From Tissierella sp032104385 (GTDB lineage Bacteria; Bacillota; Clostridia; Tissierellales; Tissierellaceae): a DNA stretch of 64,000 nucleotides. The stretch covers positions 1 through 64,000 of the forward strand of contig NZ_DAMCHJ010000008.1 in the NCBI RefSeq assembly GCF_032104385.1. Direction: 5' to 3'. Within the stretch, counting starts at the first letter, position 1. Every line of letters starts with the position of its first letter. Positions 1-8,348 of the stretch are shown here, piece after piece. The notes beneath the pieces were generated by a model. It ran no database searches. It was not told the DNA's origin and was given only the letters and a program-made list of their open reading frames with translations. A program made the translations under genes and the position numbers.

Positions 1-1
1 T

Positions 2-58
2 AGAGATGAAATAAGAGCTAGAGTATCTAAATTATGTGATAAATATCCATTATATTAG
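2..58 (+). CDS. glyA: 3' end of serine hydroxymethyltransferase (partial)
   Basis: The first open frame runs into the window from the left and stops with TAG. Its last residues, ending LCDKYPLY, match the usual C-terminal signature of serine hydroxymethyltransferase (an LC..FPLY ending), the PLP enzyme that interconverts serine and glycine and charges tetrahydrofolate with a one-carbon unit. Only 18 residues are visible, so the call rests on that tail and on the terminator immediately downstream. Confidence 0.6.
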   Translation, partial: RDEIRARVSKLCDKYPLY

Positions 59-104
59 TATAAAAAGAGCATATTACAAATAAATTTGATGATTTAACCT
101 AATA

Positions 105-138
105 AAAAATCTTCTAATAGTACTATTAGAGGATTTTT
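105..138 (+). terminator. Rho-independent terminator after glyA
   Basis: A 15-bp stem with one G-U pair (AAAATCTTCTAATAG with its complement), a 2-nt loop and a 3' T run. It closes the transcript that ends with the partial glyA. Confidence 0.8.
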
Positions 139-259
139 ATATTTGATATTTTAATCAAATTGACATTAATTTGTAAATGTTTTTTAACTAAATTGGTATT
201 CCTTATATGTTATACTTTTCCTATAAATACCAAATATAATTTAAGAGGGAGCGATATAA

Positions 260-925
260 GTGAATAAGAGATTGATATTATGTGGTACTTTAGTAGTGGC
301 TTTAGCTATAAATGTAGGTTGTCAAAAAGAAGAGGTGAAAGACATTAAATTAGATAATAATCCAGCTATTGCAAAAACTGTTGGAATGGATAATGGTAAA
401 GAAAATAATATAATAAAGATTGAATCTGATAAAATAGATTTTTCGGGAATTGAATATAAACCTTCTGAAACGGAAAAAAGCGAAGAATTAGAAAAAATTA
501 TAATAGATTATCTGCAATACGATAAAAAAGAAGATGAGGAATTGGAATATTTTTATAACTATATAGACCTTAATGGGGATGAAAAAGAAGAGATATTTGT
601 TTATTTAATAGGAAAAAGTGTATCAGGTTCAGGTGGTTCTACAGCTTTAATAATTGATAAAGAAAGTCACAAGATAATATCTAATTTTACATTAGTACAA
701 AATCCTATTATAATAAGTGAAGAAAAGACAAATGGGTGGAATAATATTATAATGAATGTATCAGGGGGAGGAGTAGAATCTTTCTACGCTAAATTAGGAT
801 TTGATGGAGAGAAATATCCTTCTAATCCTTCAATGGCATCAGAAGTAGAGGAAGGTTCAGTTGTAAAAGGTATAGCGATTATTTCTGAGAACATATGTAA
901 AGGAGATGGGATAGAGATTAAATAG
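260..925 (+). CDS. Predicted lipoprotein of unknown function
   Basis: 221 residues from a GTG start behind the SD-like GAGGGAG. The N-terminus is a lipoprotein signal peptide: two basic residues, a hydrophobic stretch and a lipobox ending in GC at residue 21, so the mature protein should be anchored on the outer face of the membrane. After an acidic linker of about 60 residues there is a globular part containing DLNGDEKEEIFVYL, an acidic loop resembling calcium-binding or FG-GAP-like repeats. I do not recognise a family. It is monocistronic, bounded by terminators on both sides. Nothing around it suggests a specific partner. Confidence 0.75.
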   Translation: MNKRLILCGTLVVALAINVGCQKEEVKDIKLDNNPAIAKTVGMDNGKENNIIKIESDKIDFSGIEYKPSETEKSEELEKIIIDYLQYDKKEDEELEYFYNYIDLNGDEKEEIFVYLIGKSVSGSGGSTALIIDKESHKIISNFTLVQNPIIISEEKTNGWNNIIMNVSGGGVESFYAKLGFDGEKYPSNPSMASEVEEGSVVKGIAIISENICKGDGIEIK

Positions 926-969
926 ATAAACTTATATGGCTCAATATATTTAGGAATACTAAATATAAT

Positions 970-1010
970 AACAGTACTAATTATTTTAAAAGTAATTAGT
1001 ACTGTTTTTT
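970..1010 (+). terminator. Rho-independent terminator after the lipoprotein gene
   Basis: Perfect 14-bp stem AACAGTACTAATTA with its complement, 9-nt loop, then six Ts. Confidence 0.85.
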
Positions 1011-1122
1011 ATTAAGACATATAAAGAAAATCCATAATTAAACATAGGATAATAAATATGATATAATATTATTTGACATTATATATAAGAAATAATTAAC
1101 TTGTATAAAAAGAGGTGCTAAT

Positions 1123-2541
1123 ATGGAAGAGTGTCCAGATAAAAACAAAGTTAGTATATGTTTAAGTTTAGAAAAGATTAAAGACATTTTTGATTCATTA
1201 GATATTGGTGTTCATATAATGGATGTTGATGGAATAACAATTTTATATAATAAAGCTTGCGAAGAAATAGAGGGAATTTCAGAAGAGTGGATTGTAGGAA
1301 AGGATATGAATAAGCTTGTTTATGATGGAGTCTATTCTGAATCCGTTGCCTTGGAAGCTATATTAAAAGGGGAAACAGTTGCAAAAACACAGAAGGTAAA
1401 TGGAAGACATATTTTTTCAACAGCTGTACCTATTTATGAAAATGAACAATTAATAAATATTGTTGTAAGTGTTATGGATATGACTAGTTTTGAAAATTTG
1501 AAAACTCAGTTTAATGAATTGAAAAATGTAAATATGAGAATACAAAAAGAGTTGAACATACTTAATGCAAAGGATGGAAAAAAGGATTCTATTATAACTA
1601 AAAGTGAGAAGATAGAAGGGATAAAGACTTTAGCACTTAGAATTGCAAATGTGGATTCTACTGTATTGATTGAGGGAGAGTCAGGTGTTGGTAAGGGACT
1701 TTTTAGCAAATACATACATGAAAATAGTAATAGAAAAGATGGACCATTTATCAAGGTTGATTGTTCCTCTTTACCTGAAGGTCTAATAGAATCAGAATTA
1801 TTTGGATATGAAGAAGGAGCATTTACCGGTGCTAGAAAAGATGGAAAGGTAGGATTAATTCAACTAGCCAATAAGGGAACTTTATTCTTAGATGAAATTG
1901 GTGAGTTGCCCCTAAATTTACAAGTAAAACTTTTAAATGTAATTCAAGATAAGGTGTTTCAAAAGGTAGGCGGAACAAAAAACATATCTATTGATACAAG
2001 AATTATAGCTGCAACTAATAGAGACTTATATGCCATGGTAGAAGAAGGAACTTTTCGTGAGGATTTATACTATAGACTAAAAGTCATACCTATAAGGATT
2101 CCGTCACTTAGGGAAAGAAAGATGGATATTGTACCTTTGACTAACTTTTTTCTTAAAAAGCTCAATGAACATTATAATTATGAAAAAGTTATTTCTTCAG
2201 GTGCTATGAAATTATTGATTAATTATGATTGGCCAGGAAATGTAAGAGAATTGCAAAATGAGGTTGAAAGACTAGTTGTAACATCAGAATTTGAAATAAT
2301 TACTGAAGAAGATATTTTAGATGGTGATATTGGAAAAGTAAGGTCAATGGAAGTAGATGAGAATATGTTATTTAAAGAAAATGTATATGAATATGAAAAA
2401 ATTTTACTTGAGGATTATGTTTGTAGGGTAAGTGACATACATGAACTAAGTGAAAAGACGGGTTTAGAGGCTAGCACATTAAGAAAAAAGGCAAAAAAAT
2501 TGGGAATTGATCTTAAGTTTCAAAAAAGAAAAAAATCCTAA
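1123..2541 (+). CDS. Sigma-54-dependent transcriptional activator with PAS sensor
   Basis: 472 residues, three parts. A PAS-like sensor occupies about residues 15-130. The AAA+ sigma-54 interaction domain follows: Walker A GESGVGKG near 185, the loop GAFTGAR near 232 that contacts sigma-54, a Walker B FLDEIGEL and an arginine-finger region. The C-terminus (about 430-470) carries a helix-turn-helix of the Fis type. Such proteins bind upstream sites and use ATP to open sigma-54 promoters. The next gene cluster has a textbook -24/-12 promoter and paired upstream repeats, so this activator very likely controls it. There is no response-regulator receiver domain, so the PAS domain presumably senses the ligand; the ligand is unknown. 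Confidence 0.93.
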   Translation: MEECPDKNKVSICLSLEKIKDIFDSLDIGVHIMDVDGITILYNKACEEIEGISEEWIVGKDMNKLVYDGVYSESVALEAILKGETVAKTQKVNGRHIFSTAVPIYENEQLINIVVSVMDMTSFENLKTQFNELKNVNMRIQKELNILNAKDGKKDSIITKSEKIEGIKTLALRIANVDSTVLIEGESGVGKGLFSKYIHENSNRKDGPFIKVDCSSLPEGLIESELFGYEEGAFTGARKDGKVGLIQLANKGTLFLDEIGELPLNLQVKLLNVIQDKVFQKVGGTKNISIDTRIIAATNRDLYAMVEEGTFREDLYYRLKVIPIRIPSLRERKMDIVPLTNFFLKKLNEHYNYEKVISSGAMKLLINYDWPGNVRELQNEVERLVVTSEFEIITEEDILDGDIGKVRSMEVDENMLFKENVYEYEKILLEDYVCRVSDIHELSEKTGLEASTLRKKAKKLGIDLKFQKRKKS

Positions 2542-2543
2542 AT

Positions 2544-2640
2544 AAGAGGAAAAAAATCTTCAAATAGTTTCAAATAGTTTCGACCTATATTAGAGAAGTT
2601 TTAATAATGTATTTAATTTATCAAAGAGGAAAAAAATCAT
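2544..2640 (+). promoter_or_regulatory. Candidate upstream activator sites (two direct repeats)
   Basis: The 15-mer AAGAGGAAAAAAATC occurs at 2544-2558 and again at 2624-2638, exactly 80 bp apart, roughly 300 and 225 bp upstream of the expected transcription start. Between them lie tandem copies of CAAATAGTTT. Position and pairing fit enhancer sites for the sigma-54 activator encoded just upstream. A-rich repeats can arise by chance, so this is an inference. Confidence 0.45.
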
Positions 2641-2780
2641 CTTTCAACCTATTTAGCATCATATATAATAAAATATAATTCATTACTATCATTTATTATT
2701 AAAAATTTGATATAGAGAACTTAAAAAGATTTATTGTTTTAAATTGATAATTTCTCGTGAATTAAGGTTGTTTAGTGAAG

Positions 2781-2835
2781 AACAAAGCTTACTTTTAACT
2801 ATCTTTTTAGAAGTTATAAGTAAGCTTTGTTTTTT
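2781..2835 (+). terminator. Terminator of the sigma-54 activator gene
   Basis: A 19-bp stem with one mismatch (2782-2800 with 2812-2830), 11-nt loop, then five Ts. It insulates the activator gene from the sigma-54 promoter that begins immediately after it. Confidence 0.85.
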
Positions 2836-2850
2836 GGCATGTTATTTGCT
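2835..2850 (+). promoter_or_regulatory. Sigma-54 (-24/-12) promoter
   Basis: TGGCATGTTATTTGCT matches the consensus TGGCACG-N4-TTGC(A/T): the GG and GC doublets are separated by exactly 10 bp. It sits about 130 bp upstream of the cyclodeaminase start, and expected transcription begins near 2861. Adjacency to a sigma-54 activator gene makes the call strong. Confidence 0.85.
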
Positions 2851-2979
2851 TATTATATAAGATGTAGTTACTAATATTTTTCTTGAATTTATGATTAAGT
2901 AGAAGAATATAAAGTAAATTATACCCCTGAAAAATATTATTAAGCTACATTATATATTATATATATGGAGGTGTCAAAA

Positions 2980-3621
2980 TTGTTTATAGACAAAAGCTTA
3001 AAACAATATGCATTAGATACCAAAAGTAGTGATCCTACACCAGGTGGTGGAAGTGTATCTGCTTATGTTGGAACATTAAGTTCAGCTTTAACAAGCATGG
3101 TAGGAGGATTAACATTTTCTAAGAAAAATTATTCAGAGTTGTCAGAAGATGTAAGGACTAAAATGGAGTCTAATGCTAAAGAGTTAGAACAATTATTTGA
3201 AGACCTAGCAAATGATGTAGATAAAGATACCAATGCTTTTGACAAGGTAATGGAAGCTTTTAAAATGCCAAAGGATACTGATGAAGAGAAGAGATCTAGA
3301 TCCCAAGCAATTCAAGAGGGATATAAAGTTGCTTTAGAGGTTCCTTTAAAATGTGCTGAAAAATGTCACAGAGTTTTAGAATTACAAGATGTATTTGCAA
3401 AGTATGGAAACGTAAATGCAGTAACTGATATTGGAGTAGGTGTATTACTTGCTTATTCAGGATTAGAAGGTGCATTGCTAAATGTAACAATTAATTTAGG
3501 AAGTATAAAAGATGAAGAATACAAACAAGTTATTTCTCAAAAGGTTTCAAGGCTACTAAGTTCTGCTAAGGATTTAAAAGAAAAGTCATTAGCAATCGTG
3601 TATGAAAGACTTAATGGATAA
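2980..3621 (+). CDS. fchA: Formiminotetrahydrofolate cyclodeaminase family protein
   Basis: 213 residues of the cyclodeaminase/cyclohydrolase family, recognised by SDPTPGGGSVSA near the N-terminus and a helical body. Known members convert 5-formimino-tetrahydrofolate to 5,10-methenyl-tetrahydrofolate plus ammonia, or hydrolyse methenyl-tetrahydrofolate. I chose TTG at 2980 because GGAGGTG lies six bases upstream; an in-frame ATG at 2965 overlaps that SD and would add five unconserved residues. First gene of the sigma-54 operon, 38 bp before ftcD, which makes the deaminase reading more likely than the hydrolase one. Confidence 0.88.
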   Translation: MFIDKSLKQYALDTKSSDPTPGGGSVSAYVGTLSSALTSMVGGLTFSKKNYSELSEDVRTKMESNAKELEQLFEDLANDVDKDTNAFDKVMEAFKMPKDTDEEKRSRSQAIQEGYKVALEVPLKCAEKCHRVLELQDVFAKYGNVNAVTDIGVGVLLAYSGLEGALLNVTINLGSIKDEEYKQVISQKVSRLLSSAKDLKEKSLAIVYERLNG

Positions 3622-3659
3622 TTTGGTTTTTAATATTAATTTAGTGAGGAGAGAATAAT

Positions 3660-4583
3660 ATGGAAAAGAAATATATACTTGCTGTACCTAACTTTAGTGA
3701 CGGTAGAAGACAAGAAGTAATTGATGCAATTTCTGGTACTATTAAAAATAGAGAAGGAGTAAAGCTTGTTACTTGTGAACCAGAACATGATTTTAATAGA
3801 ACTGTTTTAACAATAATAGGTGAACCAGCACCACTTAAAGAAGCATTATTAGAAATGGCAGCAAAATCATATGAATTAATTGATATGAGAGAACAACAAG
3901 GAACACATCCAAGAATTGGTGGACAAGATACTATTCCACTATTTCCATTAGCTAATATAAGCTTAGAAGAATGTAAAGAATTAGCTGAAGAAATAGGTAA
4001 AGAGTTATTTGAAAAACATCAAGTTCCTATCTTCTTTTCAGGGGAAAATGCTAGAACGGAAGATAAGAAGAGCATTTCATTTATCAGAAAAGGACAATAT
4101 GAAGGCTTAAAAGCTTTATTAGAAGATAGCAATAACCCTGATTATGAGTCTAGAAAACCTGACTTATCAGTAGATGGCAAGTTAAGTCCACAATATGGTG
4201 CGACTATTGTATCAGCAGATAAAGAAGGATTAACAGCTTATAATGTATTTTTAGCAACTGAAGACGTAAGTATAGCTAAACAAATAGCTAAGGCAGTAAG
4301 AGGACCAAGTGGTGGATTCTCAACAACTAGAGCAGTAGGAATAAAGTTCCCGGAAAGAGAAGGAGTAGTTGTATCTATCAATATGTTTGACTGTGCAAAT
4401 ACCCCACTTTACAGAGCCTTTGAATTAGTTAAGCTTGAAGCTCAAAAATACGGTGTAGCAGTAACAGGATCAGAACTTGTAGGACCCGTTAAGTTAGAAT
4501 ATTTATTAAATAATTTAACTCATTATTTGGGATTACAGGGATTAAAGCAAGAACAAATACTAGAAACACATTTAATGTTTTAA
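3660..4583 (+). CDS. ftcD: Glutamate formimidoyltransferase
   Basis: 307 residues, the usual length of the free-standing formiminotransferase (N- plus C-subdomain, no fused cyclodeaminase). It begins with the family pattern AVPNFSDGRR and carries GTHPRIGGQDTIP and GPSGGFSTTRAVG. It moves the formimino group of N-formimino-L-glutamate, the end product of the histidine degradation branch, to tetrahydrofolate. The upstream fchA then releases ammonia and methenyl-tetrahydrofolate. SD GAGGAGAG precedes the ATG. No hutH, hutU or hutI is in this window, so the source of formiminoglutamate must be encoded elsewhere or imported. Confidence 0.93.
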   Translation: MEKKYILAVPNFSDGRRQEVIDAISGTIKNREGVKLVTCEPEHDFNRTVLTIIGEPAPLKEALLEMAAKSYELIDMREQQGTHPRIGGQDTIPLFPLANISLEECKELAEEIGKELFEKHQVPIFFSGENARTEDKKSISFIRKGQYEGLKALLEDSNNPDYESRKPDLSVDGKLSPQYGATIVSADKEGLTAYNVFLATEDVSIAKQIAKAVRGPSGGFSTTRAVGIKFPEREGVVVSINMFDCANTPLYRAFELVKLEAQKYGVAVTGSELVGPVKLEYLLNNLTHYLGLQGLKQEQILETHLMF

Positions 4584-4592
4584 TTTGTCATG

Positions 4593-4627
4593 AGACTGTC
4601 CATATCAAGTAATTGAATGGACAGTCT
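4593..4627 (+). terminator. Intra-operon hairpin between ftcD and the yjiH-like gene
   Basis: Perfect 11-bp stem AGACTGTCCAT with its complement and a 13-nt loop, but without a good T run. It may weaken read-through or protect the upstream mRNA rather than stop transcription. Confidence 0.4.
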
Positions 4628-4711
4628 TATAATGAAAAGAATAATACATTGAAATGCAAAGAAGATGATTATTGATATAAGCTTATATGACAGAAAGAAG
4701 AAGGTGCCAAC

Positions 4712-6187
4712 TTGGAAAAAATAAACTTAAGTGAAAATAAAGATTATGATTTAAGTAAATTAGATTTAAATGATCCCAAAGTTTTAGACTCAATTGAACT
4801 TAATAAATCAGATTGGATTAAAGGATTTATAAAATCATTTATAATTACTGCAATAGCTATATTTGTATTTTTTATACCCATTAATGGAGGAATTCCTTTT
4901 GGGTTTATTTATCAGAAGGCTATAGATATTGTTAGTTCTTTAATAGTTATTAATGGGCAAGATGTAGGAGCTTTGCTTATATGTACAGTAGTATTAATGA
5001 GTACTGGTATTTCAAGTGTTATTGGAAAATTCTTTTCAAAGAAAGATAGTAAACTTTATAAATATTTTGAAGCAGATTCAGTTATACATCCATTTTTATA
5101 TTTAGCAGGTGGAATATTTATACTGTTTTATTTTCTTAATAAAATTGGTGTTTATGCTGCTCCAGAAATGATAGTTGGTCCCTCAACGGGAGAGATGGTA
5201 ATACCTGGAGTAGTTATAGGAGTAGCATTTATTATTCCAGTGGGGGCATTTTTTATACCATTTTTAACAGATTATGGTTGCATAGACTTTTTTGGAGTTA
5301 TTTTAGAGCCTTTAATGAGACCTTTATTTAAAACTCCTGGTAAATCAGCAGTTGATGCATGTGCTTCCTTTGTAGGTTCAACAACTATGGGTATTATCAT
5401 TACAAGTAGAATGTATAAGGGAAATATTTATACTGAAAAAGAATCGTCTATAGTAGCTACTTGTTTTAGTGCAGTATCCGTAGGGTATGCACTATTAGTT
5501 ATGCAAACAGCAGGTATAGGAGAGTACTTTATAATAACATATTTTGTATCATTCTTTTTAGCTTTTGTATTGGCTGCAATTATCAGCAGAATTCCGCCAA
5601 TAAGCAGAAAGCAAGATGTATTTGCAAATGGAAAATTACAAACAAATGAGGAGAGGAAGGAAGCTTCATTAAAATTTGGTCCATCAATGTTTAAAGCAGG
5701 TGTAAATAGAGCTGTAGTAAGAGCTCATACTTCTGGTGGTATGCTTAAAAGAATTATTGCATCAGTTATAGATTCATTTCCTGTATTACCAAAAGTTATT
5801 ACATTGTTATGTTCAATAGGTATATTGGGAATGATAGTTGCTAAATATACTCCCGTATTTGATATAGTAGGTTATGCATTTTTACCATTAACCAAAATAT
5901 TAGGGGTGCCAGATGCCCAAGTTGCAGCAGCTGCTATTCCAACAGGAATTACAGAAATGTTTATACCTGTATTGACTATTGCAGATAAGGTAGCTCAATT
6001 ACATGTTAAAACAAGATTTTTTGTAACAGTAGTATCAATGGTACAAATAATATTCTTAGCAGAATCTGTTGTAGTAATTATGAATACTGGACTGCCAATA
6101 AAGTTTAAAGAATTGATGATTGTATTCTTAGAAAGAACGATTATTGCAATGCCATTTGCTGCATTGTTTATGCATATATTGTTTTAA
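4712..6187 (+). CDS. YjiH family membrane protein (Gate domain)
   Basis: 491 residues from a TTG start with AAGGTG upstream. About ten hydrophobic segments begin near residue 50; motifs DACASFVGSTTMGIIITSR and the late AAAIPTGITEMFIPV fit the nucleoside-recognition Gate-domain proteins called YjiH. Members are probably transporters, but substrates are not firmly established. Being third in a sigma-54 operon with fchA and ftcD suggests uptake of histidine, formiminoglutamate or a related compound; that is inference. A terminator follows. Confidence 0.8.
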   Translation: MEKINLSENKDYDLSKLDLNDPKVLDSIELNKSDWIKGFIKSFIITAIAIFVFFIPINGGIPFGFIYQKAIDIVSSLIVINGQDVGALLICTVVLMSTGISSVIGKFFSKKDSKLYKYFEADSVIHPFLYLAGGIFILFYFLNKIGVYAAPEMIVGPSTGEMVIPGVVIGVAFIIPVGAFFIPFLTDYGCIDFFGVILEPLMRPLFKTPGKSAVDACASFVGSTTMGIIITSRMYKGNIYTEKESSIVATCFSAVSVGYALLVMQTAGIGEYFIITYFVSFFLAFVLAAIISRIPPISRKQDVFANGKLQTNEERKEASLKFGPSMFKAGVNRAVVRAHTSGGMLKRIIASVIDSFPVLPKVITLLCSIGILGMIVAKYTPVFDIVGYAFLPLTKILGVPDAQVAAAAIPTGITEMFIPVLTIADKVAQLHVKTRFFVTVVSMVQIIFLAESVVVIMNTGLPIKFKELMIVFLERTIIAMPFAALFMHILF

Positions 6188-6213
6188 TTAATACATTTAA
6201 TTAAAGTTTTTTA

Positions 6214-6250
6214 AAAAACTCCATTTATAGTGAATAAGATGGAGTTTTTA
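6214..6250 (+). terminator. Terminator of the formimino operon
   Basis: Perfect 11-bp stem AAAAACTCCAT with its complement, 14-nt loop, five Ts at the 3' side. Confidence 0.85.
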
Positions 6251-6349
6251 TTAATATTGGAAAGTAGATTTTTAAAAAGGTTCATAGTAGGGTTGACATA
6301 TAGATAAATATATTGTAAGCTATATTAGACAATTTAATAATGCCTCACT

Positions 6350-6536
6350 TTTACAAGTGAGGTAGAGGCGCGGTATTTAACAGTCTTTAGTGGAGTATGA
6401 GAAAACAATGATACTAAGGAGAAGGAAATGTCGCCGAAGCTTGTAATATTCTCAGTATTGCTTGCTGGGTCTGCGGTTAAGAGCTGTAGGACTGTCTCAA
6501 TAAACTTTCCCAGTTTATTGAGTTGTGCTATCTCAT
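6350..6536 (+). promoter_or_regulatory. Lysine riboswitch (L box) aptamer
   Basis: The conserved blocks occur in order: GAGGTAGAGGCGCGG, then GGAGAAGGAAATGTCGCCGAAG, TTGCTGGGTCTGCGG, GCTGTAGGACTGTC, and closing CTATCTC, which pairs with GAGGTAG to form P1. TTGACA at 6293-6298 with a poor -10 seventeen bases on is a candidate promoter. Lysine binding should favour the terminator at 6579-6604 and shut off the ABC importer genes that follow. Confidence 0.93.
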
Positions 6537-6578
6537 TTTGGGAAAAGGAGGGGAATTAGGTATTACTATGTCTATTAG

Positions 6579-6604
6579 GGCCTGAGTCTATCTCAGGTCT
6601 TTTT
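6579..6604 (+). terminator. Lysine riboswitch terminator
   Basis: 8-bp stem GGCCTGAG with CTCAGGTC (one G-U pair), short loop and a T5 run, 40 nt beyond the aptamer: the expression platform. Confidence 0.85.
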
Positions 6605-6697
6605 GTTATCAAAAATAGCATAACTCGTACAAGTGGCAAGTTTGACTTTAAGATAAAATACTAATTAAAATGAAGACAACAGGAGGAAAAACTAGTC

Positions 6698-7543
6698 ATG
6701 AGAACAAAACTATCAGTATTAATGATTATTTTTTTATTAACAGTAACGATTTTAACAGGATGTGGGACAAGTAGTAAAATAAAAGATTCAAAAGCAATAG
6801 CAAATGAAGATGGAACTTTTAAGGTAGGTCTTGAAGCTGGATATGCACCATTTAATTGGACTCAAATGGATGACTCCAATGGTGGTGTTAAGATAGATGG
6901 TGCTAAAGAATTTGCAGGTGGATATGATGTAGAAATCGCTAAGAAAATTGCAGAAGGCTTAGGAAAAGAATTAGTTATAATTAAAACTGAATGGGATGGT
7001 CTTGTACCAGCATTGACTTCTGGTAAGATAGATGCAATCATTGCAGGTATGTCACCAACAGATGAACGTAAGGAAGCTATTGATTTTACGGATAACTATT
7101 ATAAATCCAATTTAGTCATGGTTGTTAAAAAAGGTGGAAAATATGAAAATGCTACTTCTATCCAAGATTTTAAAGGAGCTAAGATAACTGGTCAATTAAA
7201 TACATTCCATTACTCAGTGATTGATCAGATTAAAGATGTAGACAAGCAGACAGCTATGGATAATTTTACAGCAATTAGAGTTGCTCTTGAATCTGGGATA
7301 ATTGATGGATATGTTTCTGAGCGACCAGAAGGTATTAGTGCTGAAACTGCCAATCAAAACTTTAAAATGATAGAGTTTAAAGATGGATTTAATACATCAG
7401 ATGATGATACAGCTATAGCTGTAGGTGTAGCAAAAGGCAGTGATTTAACTGAAAAGATCAATAAAATATTAAAAGGTATTACAGAAGAAGAACAAACAGC
7501 TATTATGGATACTGTTATTAAAAATCAACCATCAGCTGAGTAA
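6698..7543 (+). CDS. Amino acid ABC transporter substrate-binding lipoprotein (probably lysine)
   Basis: 281 residues. A signal peptide ends in the lipobox TILTGC at residue 22, so the mature protein is membrane-anchored outside the cell. The rest is a family 3 solute-binding protein: GLEAGYAPFNW at the start, GYDVEIAKKIA, then WDGLVPALTSGKIDAIIAGMSPTDERK. These capture polar amino acids. The lysine riboswitch directly upstream makes lysine the likely ligand. First gene of a three-gene importer operon; AGGAGG precedes the ATG. Confidence 0.92.
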   Translation: MRTKLSVLMIIFLLTVTILTGCGTSSKIKDSKAIANEDGTFKVGLEAGYAPFNWTQMDDSNGGVKIDGAKEFAGGYDVEIAKKIAEGLGKELVIIKTEWDGLVPALTSGKIDAIIAGMSPTDERKEAIDFTDNYYKSNLVMVVKKGGKYENATSIQDFKGAKITGQLNTFHYSVIDQIKDVDKQTAMDNFTAIRVALESGIIDGYVSERPEGISAETANQNFKMIEFKDGFNTSDDDTAIAVGVAKGSDLTEKINKILKGITEEEQTAIMDTVIKNQPSAE

Positions 7544-7556
7544 AAGGAGGAGAAAG

Positions 7557-8333
7557 ATGAATTTTGAGTCGATATTAAAAATTGCTTCAACTAATGGACC
7601 AATGTTTCTCCGTGGAGCTGGTATGACACTTTTGATTTCCATGATCGGTACCGTAGTGGGTTTTATTATTGGTTTATTAATAGGGGTTGTACGCACAATT
7701 CCTATTCCTGAAAATGGAGCAAAGAAAGTTATTCTTAAATTTGTAAATACTATTTTTTCGATTTATATAGAGATATTTCGTGGGACACCTATGATTGTAC
7801 AAGCTATGGTAATTTATTATGGATCTGCTGCCGCATTTGGTGTAGATATGAATCGAATTTTTGCAGCTATATTTATAGTATCTATTAATACGGGAGCCTA
7901 TATGTCAGAAATCATTAGAGGGGGCATTGTTTCCATAGATAAAGGACAATTTGAAGCTGCTCAAGCTATAGGTATGAACCATATTCAAACTATGGTCAAT
8001 GTCATATTACCACAAGCAATACGTAATATTTTACCAGCAATGGGAAATGAATTTGTAATTAATATAAAAGATACTTCAGTTCTTAATGTAATTTCTGTAA
8101 CTGAATTATATTTTCAAACAAAATCCGTGGCTGGAAATAACTTTAAATATTATGAATCATTTTTTATAGCATGTGTTCTTTATTTTATAATGACATTTAC
8201 TATAACAAGGATTTTACGTTATATTGAAAGAAGATTAGATGGTCCTGAGAATTATGTTAAGTATGCTAATGAAATACAAGTAAAAAAAGCTATGATTGGT
8301 AGGACAAAAGAGTGCAATGCTAATCAATATTAG
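7557..8333 (+). CDS. Amino acid ABC transporter permease (probably lysine)
   Basis: 258 residues of the HisM/GlnP permease type with about five membrane helices. The region EIFRGTPMIVQ and the cytoplasmic EAA loop (EAAQAIGMNHIQTMVNVILPQA) that docks on the ATPase are both clear. It starts 13 bp after the binding-protein gene with GGAGGAG as SD. A single permease gene implies a homodimeric channel. The C-terminal 25 residues after the last helix are basic and variable. Confidence 0.93.
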   Translation: MNFESILKIASTNGPMFLRGAGMTLLISMIGTVVGFIIGLLIGVVRTIPIPENGAKKVILKFVNTIFSIYIEIFRGTPMIVQAMVIYYGSAAAFGVDMNRIFAAIFIVSINTGAYMSEIIRGGIVSIDKGQFEAAQAIGMNHIQTMVNVILPQAIRNILPAMGNEFVINIKDTSVLNVISVTELYFQTKSVAGNNFKYYESFFIACVLYFIMTFTITRILRYIERRLDGPENYVKYANEIQVKKAMIGRTKECNANQY

Positions 8334-8348
8334 AGAGGGAAGGCAAAT

